Origin: Hetaerina americana
Taxonomy: Eukaryota > Arthropoda > Insecta > Odonata > Calopterygidae
Length of the DNA stretch: 64,000 nt
Direction: 5' to 3'
Assembly (NCBI GenBank): GCA_022747635.1
Contig: JAKTNV010000636.1
Span: 16,001 to 80,000, forward strand
Part shown: one piece after another, positions 34,601 through 46,600 of the stretch
Numbering within the stretch: the first letter of the stretch is position 1
Layout of the letters: each line of letters begins with the position of its first letter
Notes under the pieces: model-generated
What the model was told of the DNA's origin: nothing
The model's input: only the letters and a program-made list of their open reading frames with translations
The model's database searches: none
Made by a program: the position numbers and the translations under genes

Positions 34601-37600
34601 GAGTTAGTTTGTGCTAAAGGTCAATATTATTTAAATATTAGTCACATGTGCAATCCCTCTCCTTGACGAAACAACATTTTAAGAAAACAGTCATTACCTT
34701 TGCCCCTACTTATTTTTAAAAATAAGTGTGTTCCTGGTCATCATTGTCACATGTAATCTATAGAAGGATTGAAGACGTGAGCTGTTGGCTTTAAATGTAT
34801 TGTGTAGTTAATTCCTCTAGCCAATAAAATGAAATATAGCTCCAATAATGTTATTTCGATCAGCCGGTTATCATCAATAGGGAATGTATGCTTTTGGTGG
34901 CATTAAGTTTGAAGGTATTGGTCTGTTTTATTAATGTTAAATCTTTTGAGTGTGATAGAATGGCCTGTTTTGTAGATGTGTTTTGCAACCACTGATTTGT
35001 TAAAATGACCTTTTTGGTAATGAGTCAGGTTCCATTTGGACCTGATGGTAGGGTTTGGTCCAGTTTGCTAGCATAGGTGCACTGGCAAGTGATGCATTTA
35101 ATCTCGTAAATTCCTGTTTAATCGCTGAGTTTGATCTATGGAGTTCCCTTTTACAGATTCTTAAATGTGTTCAGGTTTACATGCGTGGTGTTTGTGTCAA
35201 CATGTTTGAACAATTTTTCAATGCACCACTTGCCAATGCATGTATATAGGACACGTAAGACAAAACTGATCATCAGGTTCAAAGAGCACTTAGCTCATTA
35301 CAAAAATGATCCTTATAACCAATTAGTGGTTGAAAAACACATCTATGAAACAGGTTAAGTTATCATACCCAAAGATTTAACATTAATAAAACAAATAACT
35401 TCATACTCGACACCATTGAAAGTGTACACGTACTCTTGCATCAAGAAAATATTATGAACAATGAGCCAGGCATGATAAACATAACACCTATCCAAATGGT
35501 TTAAGATTTCAAACAGGCCAAAGTTCGAAATACACCAGTGGAAACTTCTAATAATGCACCCTCCCTCTCCCACCTCCACCTCCCCTACATTGCTACACCT
35601 CCCCTTTTCTCCTCACCCCCCAACCTGATAACTGCATTAAACTTGACATCAAACAGTGCTACGGTACTGATGTCTTCTCACTTTCAAGCCCTTTACTCTT
35701 CCTGTTGATGGTCACCGGCTGTCCAAAATAGTGCAACTGGAGCCTTATAAATTTATTTTTATTGGCTATGGAAATTAGCTTAACTTCTTGTGCAAGGATT
35801 GTTATTGAACAGCACTCCTAACAGTTCTGTTCATTGTCGTTCTCTTCATTCCCTCACAGCAGTTCCTTGGCCTTCCTCAATGATTTTTTCTCTCTATATT
35901 TCCTTCAATTATGGGGCTTCAGTAAACTGCCATGAAGAGAAAAGTGCCCCAATAGTTCCCTCTTTTTGTAGGATTTCTCGAATAGATTCTCTCTTCACCC
36001 ACTCTTCTAGGTACATATTATATTATCTACTTTACTACTTATTATGTGAATGTTATCCATATCCCTACAACCTTATTTGATTTCAATTCCTCAAATACCC
36101 TTTCATTCCTTTCTCTCTTGCAATGAAGTCTGCCTGGTCCTAAGTTATCCCAATCTATGTCAGATTCTTTGAGTCTATACTTTATGGCTTACATTCATTA
36201 CTATATAAATCCTCCATCCCCCTTGAATCTTTATTGGTTATTTTAAAATTTTGCTGTTGGATCTTTAATAGTATGCAGGGATTTTCCTTTCTTACCTTCT
36301 GATAGTTTTTTCACCTTCCTGTACAGTGCTTTTATTTCTCCCAAACTTTCCATATCCTGGTACTGTATCGGCCAACATACTTCTTTTGCCTATTAGTATC
36401 CTGCCTCCGTTTATTATTGATCTCTTTATGCTTTCTTCTAACAAAATCTGTTTACATTCTTCCATTTCTTTCTCAATTTTATCTTCCAAATCATCTTGTC
36501 AGCAATTCATGATTTCCTTGTCTTTTCCTACAGATTTCTGATAATATTTTTTGTAGCTTTTGATATCCATGTTTCCTCTTGTTCTTCAACTTTACTCGCC
36601 TCCATTGCCTTTAGTTTTTTCTAGTGCCTCCTGGTATTCCTGTCTTTTCATTGCAGTTGATGCTACTGCATTTCATTTCCTCATCAGTTTTCCCTATTTT
36701 ATCCTCTTGAATCTGACATCACACACTTTTACTACTAAATTATGATCTAAATTCACATCCTTTCCTGGAAAATTATTCATATTGATTATGCTGTTTCTAA
36801 ATCTGTGCCTGACCTTGATATACCCTGAATTACCAGGTATTTTCCATGTGCACCTATGCCTATTGTGGTATATAAACCAAGTGTTTGTTTGTTATGATTA
36901 AACACTTGTCTCTTGTAGAACTCAGTGCTCTCTCCTCACTGTCATTTTTCATTCCTAAGCCACATTAACTCCCATTTCTCCATTTACTTACTACAACATT
37001 CCCATCCCCCATAACTATAAAATATTTCACTCTCTGGGACACTCAAAGTTATTTTCTCTAATTGATCATTTGCTATTTCTTGTGGCCTAAATAGCCATCT
37101 TAGATGTTGAAATAAACCCTTACCCTGCACTACCAATTCTTAAATTTAGAAATGCATGGCCTAGTTCTAATTTTTATGTTTAGTATAGGGACATTTTTTA
37201 CTTTTCATGCATATTCAACTTAATCGTGCATGTTTATGTACCTTATATCTGGGCCTAGAAGATGCTTTTTTTACTCAACTATGTTATCTAAAATCAGCTT
37301 GTGTCTTAGAGACCAAGGGTATAAATTTTACCTGTATGATTCAAGCCAATTTGCTGGAAAAATACTGGCTCTTGATTAATCCAGCATCAGGCATAGAAAA
37401 CGGTTGCCTTTACTATAAATTTCTATAATATCAGTGGAGTGAGACAGTAGTGATCTATAGCTTTAATATTTCCTTGAGAGTATATCTTAAAGAATTCCCT
37501 AATAAATAATGAAAATATAAATTGTAGCTTGTGGGTCATTCAATAAGTCCTTGGATAAAAATTTGGCAGCATTTATCAAACTATTGTAAGACATCCAAAA

Positions 37601-40600
37601 AGTGGGATTTTTCAAGGTAACAGTCAATAATTTTGCCATCTTTTTGAAAAAAAATACTTTCAATTGCCTCCTCAGCAATATCTAATTTTTTCGTTCACTT
37701 CCAATCTCAGGAAATATCACGATTTAAAAACTTAATAGCCCAGATGGAAATAAAAGGGTGATCAGAAAAGTTCTTGATCTTACTCATAGATAGCATCACT
37801 GCTAGCGTACTTATTTGTCTTAGGTTAGCACAACAGTTAGTAGACTCGGTATAAAATGGCAAGCAATTCCATCCAGCAGTTTGCTGTTGGCAGTCGTTTG
37901 AATCAGTGGCAGTGTGTGTGTTTTTAGAAATGGAAAAAATAGTGCATCATGCAGTGATGAAAATCTTCATAAAAGAAGGCTTATAATAATAATAATTTTA
38001 TGTCCCCAATTGACAAGTACATAGTATGGTGCAGAATATCATACAATGATTTAATTGTATAGGGTACGTCAAGAAGTACAGTAACTGGATTACTAGCCAG
38101 AGAAAAGAAAAATAAAATAAAATTACACCTACACACATAATTAAGAATTTACAGAATATAAAATTCAGAATTACCCAGAACTGAAGTAGTCGTTCACACT
38201 GTAAAAACATTTTTCATTTAAGTACATAAATAACTTATTATTAAAAATAGAGAGTGATTTCTCATTTTTTAAACTCATGGGAAGCCTGTTGAATATTTTG
38301 ATGCACAGAGAACGAGGTCCCTTGGACATCATTGTCATGCTAGCAGACACTACCCGCAGATGATTTCTTTTCCTAGTCACATAGGCGTGTGTGCCATTAT
38401 TTGATGGGAATAGATGCATGTTCTTTTTTACAAAAATTATCGAATTATAAATAAAAACACTAGGGACTGTTAAGATGCCAAGGTTTTGAAAGAGAGGTCT
38501 GCAGTGGGCTCTATAGGGTTTATTGCTCATGGACCTTAGCAATTTCTTTTGAATAATAAATATTTTATTTAACTTAGTTGATGACCCACTTCCCCAGATT
38601 ATGATACCGTATGATACAAGAGAATAAAATAGACCATAGTAGAGTGTTTTTAAAACATTCATACTAACAGTATGTTTCAGAATTGAAAGATGCTTAATGC
38701 TGACCGTAATTCATTCAAGGGTTGTAAATGTGTATGGGAACTCTTGTCCTTCAATTTCCACCTTAAAAAATTGGCAGCTATTTTTCAACGTGGCCGCGAA
38801 AGCCGTGAAGGATGTCTGAAAAGTGTAACCACGTCAGAAAAAATGAAAATCAAGTGAATGATAATATTTTGGAAGATCAGTGCAAAGGTGTATTAAATTC
38901 CTAGTACTGTAGGGATGTGAGAGAGGATGCATCAGTTACATTTTGTTCAAAGAATTGCACAATACAAAGTTTTGTGCAAGATGAGTGCTCTGCATGCTCA
39001 ATGGATCAAAAATGCATTCGCTCAGCACGTTCGTCCTTGGTGCGTTTTATGAAAAACAAGAGTGGTTTTCTGCATCGATAATTGACTAAAGTTGAAACAT
39101 GGATTTACCAATATGCACCAGAATCGAAACAACCATCCATGCAATGCATAGAGATAAGTTTTTTAGCTCTGAAGAAGTCGAATACGGTGCCATTGATTGG
39201 AAAGGTCATGGTGTGGGATTTTTGGGATGAGAAAGGACTTCTGTCAATCGAGTATCTTGAAAGCTAAAACAATGTGGTATGCTGTGGCCTCAATTTTCTC
39301 AAACTTCAATTCATCGATCTCTCAAAAATACAAAAAGAGACGTTTCCTGCATGATATGGTGGAATATCATGATAAATTAAAAATTGGCGATTTTCCGCTT
39401 GATATATTGTCTTGTTTGAAATTTTATTTTGAGGAAAATTGTCAATTTTTAATTAATCCAAAAAATATATCGTTGGTTTTGTCAATCGTCTCGGAGGAAG
39501 TCACTTTTATTGGATGATCAGAACAATGTTCATTATTTATGGATGTACGGCCACGTTTAAACTCATTTCCCTTATTGTAAACAGTCTCAAATGTGGGAGC
39601 AGATTAGCCATGTACTTCATCCAATTTAGCTTTTATCTCTTGCGGTGTTAAGCTTTTATGATAGAAGTGTTTATTCAATGAACGAAACTTTTTTTTTCCA
39701 TTCCTCTAAATAAACTTCAATTGGCTATGAAAATAAAACCATTTGATGGATATAGCTGAAACATAAACAGCAGTCTGGTGTGAAATGTGGCTTAATAAAA
39801 GCAAACCATTTCCAACACTGAGTGCCATATCATTGATTTTCTAAGGAGTTATTGAATGACCCACATACCTTTTAACAATTTGATGTTTCGTTTTTTTTTG
39901 CAGAGGTATGGACAAAAAGGAAGTTGTGTGTCTAACACATGCAGATAGTGTTGAGAAAACTGCAGAGGGCTTCCATGCAATTGCTTGGTCCAACTCTGTG
40001 GTTGCTGGCATTGCAAATGACAAATTACATCTATATGGAGTTCAATTTCATCCTGAGGTCTGTATATGTCTTCTTATACATTGGAATTTCAAAACTATAT
40101 TAGATATTTATGCTTCCTCCGTTTTAAGAAAATTTTCAGAATGTGCCTTCTAGCTGGATCATTTTTAGAAACGTACTGCTTCCACTGTTCCTTTCTCTCC
40201 AGAGTGTTGTAGTATATTCAAGTCTCATCCACGGTTATGTATTAGTGCAGAAACGCCTCAGGATTGCGACAGAGAAGCACCTAATCAGCCTCTAAATTGA
40301 CCACCCAATGCATTTATTCTGCACTGAAGGCAAATGTGGCACCATTCATACCGAGAATTTTTTCACAACCAATTTTTTGTGCAAAATTGAAAAAAATATA
40401 ACTTGTGATATACCTGTGTCCTCCATTATTATCAACATGAAAGCAAAAATTTCAAAGTGTAAAAATCATTTGCCTTGACCAGGATTTGAACATGGATCCC
40501 TCGATGTCAGGCCAAGTGTTTTAGCTAGTTAAGTTATCGAGGAGTCCTCTTACACTCCGAAATTTTGGGGGCTCTAAAGGAACAAGATGTTGTGACGAAT

Positions 40601-43600
40601 ACCGTTCATACAATGTCACGGGCACTCGTATTCATGCGCGAAGTGCCTAAGTCCAAGAGGTCAAATCAACTTAAAACACAAAGGTTTTACCTTTGACACA
40701 TTCCAAGAAACTGTGGGAGATACAGCAGCAGTAACTTTTGATGGAGTCATCAGCTAACATGCATTACAATGCAACAATGCATCGATAGCTTAACTGCTAA
40801 AGCACTCGGCCAGACAATGAGGGATCCAGGTTCGAATTCCAGTAAAGGCGAATGATTTTTACTCTGAAATTGTTGCATTGTAATTTATATTAGCGGATGA
40901 CTGTCAAAAGTTACTGCAGTGGCATCTCCTACAGTTTCTTGGAATTAATTTCAAGAACTTTGATTCGTCTATCACTCGAAACCATATTCTGAATTTCGTC
41001 CATAATTTCAGAGGTAGTCACTTCCACTTGATGTCCTATATGATTTTCATCATTTTTGGATGTACGGCCACATTTAAACTCATCAACCTAATTGTTAACA
41101 GTTGCAAACACAGGACCACATGTGCCATGAACTTCATCCAACTCGGCTTTGGTATCTTTCAGTGTCTAGCCTATTATATGGACATGTTTATTCACCTGAT
41201 TTATTTCCATGTTTTTAAATGAGCAAGTGTGTTACTTAATTGACTGTAAAAATGAAACTACATTATGGTTAGAGTTGAAAGTTTTAGAGCTGTCTGGTGA
41301 GATATGAGGCTTACTAAATGTAAACATCTTCCAAAACTATGAGCGCCACCTCTTGGATTTTCTAAAGGCTTACGAAAGCACCCGCATTTGTATTAAATTT
41401 TATCTTTAGTAATGAGTGCACAAGTCCCGCACTGTTGGTAAAAAACTGCTTTAGTATTTGAATTGCTGGGTAATTTGAATGATTCAGAATCAAAATAATA
41501 ATATGTTACCGTATGCAGTTTAAGCAGGCTAATGTCCACTGAAATTTACATTCTCACAAACGATAACCCCATTGACTTTTTAACCACCAAAACAAAATAT
41601 TTTTTCTAGTTTTTGACCCCATACCCACCTTAAATTTCACTACTGTACCATCTTATCACATCATGTAATAAGGAAGAATGTATTCAATTGTTCCCTGCTT
41701 AACTTTGTGGAAGTTCATGTTCATTAAATGAAGAACACAATGTTTATTTCTACTGTTCTTTATTTACGTACAACTAGTTTCAAGGAAAGGCTTAGGCATC
41801 ATCATCAGATACAAATTAATCAAGTCATGGTCCATTTATATACCATTCATGGGGGAGAGGAGGGGTGGGTGAGAGAGCGGGGGGGCAGGAGGAGAAAAAG
41901 TGGGGTTTGCGATCGGCGTTAATAGGAAGGGGAAAGGGGTGTTAAGCACCAGGAAAGGTCTATCAGTGCCTGTCGATATAGCAAAGATATCGTCTATGTA
42001 TCAAAACCAACATTGAATATTCTTTGTAAAAATTGAGGAGCTGCTGAATATTTTTCTTTCAAAATCGTCCATGTACAGGTCAGTGGTGGTAACGGGGACC
42101 CCACGGCTAATCCTTCTACTTGTTTGAAGAATTCATTGTTATATTGGAAATAATTTTGTTCAACACACAATCTCAATAGTGACATAAACTCATTGTGGAA
42201 GGGTGGTTCGGCTTTGAATTTGCAATTTTCCGGAAAAGTACCACCACAGACCTAATCATCTCCTTCAACTCCTGCCATCACATATCTCACAAGCTTTCCA
42301 CTTTTCATTTCCTACTAAACAGACTGTTGGCCTTTCCTCTTTCCAATAATAATTTTGTTCTATAACTCAAAACGATTAAAGATTTAACATTAAAAAATGG
42401 CTGAAAAGAAAATTTAATTGAGAAAATACTACAAAGAAAACGTTCCTTTAAAGCAAACAACCTTTTGTTCAGACCAGTTACTGAGGAGGAAATAGGGTAC
42501 AAATGGTGTAAACTCCATTATTATGGTTTGATTTCACAAAAGATAGCCAACCTCTTTCCTAGGGAAAAATTTCGAATAGCTCTTTACAATACAAATAACT
42601 TAAAATCATTCTTGAATAATACGAAAGACAAAGTAGGGAAAAAAATAAAAGTGGCATTTATAAGTTAACTTGTAAGGACTGTAGTGTTATATACATGGGT
42701 CAAACGGGGAGATCTTTATAAAATAGGCAGAGGGACATAAACACTGTTTTAGAAATTGTGACGTCTAGCAATCTCACTTCGCCAAGCATCTATGGGAAGG
42801 AAATCATGGGAGTGATTATAACCCGGAATTCATACATCAGATGGAAAAAGGAATGAGGATGGACAAGTGGGAAGAACTGGAAATCAGGAAGAATTTAAAA
42901 ACGGGTCATTTGGTTTACAATTTGTTTGAATCCCTCTCCCCAATCCTGGAAGTACCCCTTTCCTTCACAGAAAGACCCAACAATATCCCCCCCACTGTAA
43001 ACCCACCAATCACCTCTCCTGGTGCTTCACAACCCTTCCCATCAATGCCAATCGCAACCCCACTTTTTTCCCTCTCCTTCCCCCTCTCTCTCACCCACCC
43101 CTTCTCTCCCTCATGAATGGTATATAAATGGACGGCAACTTGATTAATTTGTACTTGATGATGATGACACCTAAGCGTTGAAACTAGTTGCACGTAAATA
43201 AAAAACAGTGGAAATATACATTGTGTTCTTGGTTTAATGAAGAAAGAATGTTTCTATCTTGTGCACCAATTTAGTATATGTATAATTCTTAATTGAGATA
43301 AATTCAAAATTTATTTGTATACTCTTCTAATTGAAGTGTACTCTTTATTTATATTGGGAAGCACATTTATTTCTTTAGAATTAGTGACTACTTTTAGGAC
43401 ATAATGTATTGAATACTGTTGGCTGTGTTGCTGATAATTTCTGTTACATTTTTATGCTGTGAAAGCATATTTTAAGTTTTGCAAATTGCTTGTTGCTTTT
43501 CAGGTGGATTTAACGGTTAATGGGCGAGTAATAATGAAAAATTTCTTAATGGACATTGCTGGTTGCACTGGCAATTTCACTATGGCCAGTCGAGAAGCAG

Positions 43601-46600
43601 AATGTATCAATGATATTAGAGAAATCGTTGGAACCAGTCAAGTATTGGTAAGCTTACTTGATTCTTGAATCTGATTAAGTTGTATTAGCCAATAATTTCA
43701 TATTGTATGGAATTGCCTGTTATGAAAGTGGTTTATTGTGGCAGCAAGTTTATATAAATGAAGTGAGTGGTTTGCAGTGGCATTGATAAGATTCTGCCAT
43801 TCAGACAAGAGTATTTGTTTTTACAGGGAAGTTGAATTATCCTTACTTGTTAGTATTTTAGTTTCGAGGTCTTGGTTTGAAGTATTGAGAAAAAATGCTA
43901 TCAGGTGGTTATTGCTAATGATGCATTCTTTTGCATATTTTTTCTTTTAGTTACTGGCAAGTGGTGGAGTGGACTCCACTGTTTGTGCAGCTCTTTTGAG
44001 GAAAGCCCTTCCTGAAGACCAGCTTATAACTGTACACATAGACAATGGCTTTATGAGAAAAAATGACCGTTTCGATGTGGAGCAAACCTTAAGGAAAATT
44101 TGTCCCAAGCTCAAAAGTATGTAGTTGTTTTAGCTACTTAAAGGTGTTACATTTTGGCAAGTGACCAACGACCATGTGAGCGTTTGCAAGATGACTTACC
44201 TTGAATCCTCAGTAAAATTTTATATGTAAAGCGTTAAGTTGCATTTGCAATGTTATCTCTGTTTTAGTTACTGTAAAACCTCAGTATTTCCATTCTACAT
44301 AATTTAAATTAACTGTGAGTAATTTTTTTTTGTATTAAAGTACATCTAGAGCTCCCAAAAATGGAAATCTTATGGGAATTTTTGTCAGTGCAACCAAGTG
44401 GTTTTTTTTAATTTAACTGTCTTTATCAGTATATTTAATCAAGTAATATTTCATGATATGTTTCAGCTCTCCATCAGAATTAATACCTTTTTATATTTTA
44501 CAGTAATTAATGCAGCTCAACAATTCTATTATGCCACAACCAGTGTACCAATGGATAAAAAAGATCCAAAATCAAGAAGGACCCTCACAAAAATGCTCTG
44601 CATGACCACAGATCCTGAGGAAAAACGCAAAATAATTGGGGATGTATTTGTTCAGGTGAGTTAAAGGTGCCTCAAGGGCCTGGTTTATATTAACCACAGG
44701 ATCAGGTTGGCAGCACAATTCCAGTGAATTTTATTTCATGTTGCTAAATGTGTTAATGTTCTTGCGTTCTTTCATTGCTATATAGAAATTTAGAGGTCAA
44801 GGGGAGGGTTTAGTTATTTTGGTTGATGAGTCAAGTGTATGGTATCCTGATAAATACTAATTACTGAGTTAATATAGTTTTTTTTTCATGTTTTCAGGTT
44901 GCTAATGAAGTGATATCAGAAATGGATCTTAAAGCAGAAGATGTTTTCTTAGCACAGGGTACATTACGACCAGATTTGATAGAATCTGCATCTGCACTTG
45001 CAAGTGGGAAAGCAGATACAATTAAGACACATCATAATGATTGTGATCTCATTCGTAAACTTCGAGAAGAGGGGAGAGTTGTGGAACCACTTAAAGATTT
45101 TCACAAAGATGAGGTAGGTTTATATTTCTATGATTTTTAGGTTAACCACTTGCTCTTTTTTCAAATATTTATCAATCACTTAATTCTTTTATAAAAGTGA
45201 ACAATCTAGCATCCATGTTTTGGAAATCTAGACCCCAGCATAAAGAAGTTTTGATCGACTGGTAAACTTCAATTTTTTTGTGATGAAATTCAACTCTTGA
45301 TCAAACCTTTAACCTCAATCCCATTTTTAATCGAATCTTGGATCTGCCCCTGCTTTGAACCATGGAGTGCATTTGTCTTAATTGAATAATTTTCATTCCA
45401 TACAATTTCACTCCAATATGATTATTAATACTAATGAAACCTTGTATGCAGCATTACCCTGAATTTATTTTTTGAAGGAAACAGTGAAAAGGTGTAAAAT
45501 TAAGTTTTGAGGATAAATTGAATTTTGGAGGAAAAAGTATTTTTAATTGTATTTTGAAACCTTACAATTTAGAGGCCTTTGATTTTGATGCCTTACAAGT
45601 TAGATACCACTCTTTCAGAGATTCTTCATACTTGAAATTTTTTACATGCTTTCTCTTTTTAGACAAATATTTGTACTGGTTTGCATGTTTCAGAATTCAA
45701 TCGTGATTTTTCACTATTTTATTCAGTGTAGAGCCCTGATATCTTAGATGTGTTGCCAGATCAATAAAAATTCAATCATGAGAATCAATTTGTTCCAGAT
45801 GTTCAATTTTGCCCCTACTGAAAATGTTGTTTTTTGTCTTATCTTTCTATTGTCTAGTATAAAATTTATGGTCCCGAGTAATTGAGGAAAACTAAACACT
45901 TGAGAATCTGAGCTATCTCGCCATTAGAAATCCGGTACCGTTTTGATGCACTTAAGCAAATTTCAAAATTTGTTGTGTCGAGGCAGTGCAAATGACCTTA
46001 GATGTCAGTAACCAGTTCTAGCGTTTTTCATTCTTTTGTTTGGATCAATGTCATTTTCATTCCACATAATTTTAGCTTGTGTGTTATTAGAATAATCTTC
46101 CACAGGTGTTCTTGCAATGCATAAATTACAGTGCTGACTCTTAGCTGGGCAATTTATTTATTTCATTGCATAAATCTTACCCTGGCAGACTGAGATTACA
46201 AGTTCAAGTACTTTGCATTTCTGTCACTATTACCAGCCATATTCAAATTCTTTGCTAAAACCATTCATATTGCTGCTCTCTCCCATCTTTTCTAGGTGTA
46301 AATGTATATGAACAATTTTTAATCCAGTGCTTAGTGATGCAAATAACAGGAAAACTGAATTGCAGAAAAATGAAATCGTATTAATATGGGTTTCCACATG
46401 CATTGGAATGATAGGAAATTTTATAAGACATCTTAAAAATGCTGTACAACGGTTGCTATTTATGTCTTGAGCCCTGATAACACTTCGTGCTCTAGGCACC
46501 ATCTGACGTTTCCATATGAAAGTTTGACCCTTTTAACGTTAACTTTCTTCAGAAATGTTTTTGTTTGATCACCACTTGTGTTGTTTACTGTGGCTCAAAT

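Noticed and set aside
37531..39864. Single 2.3-kb mariner-like transposon with matching terminal repeats
   Set aside because: Transposase N-termini occur at both ends on opposite strands, so the block is two copies.
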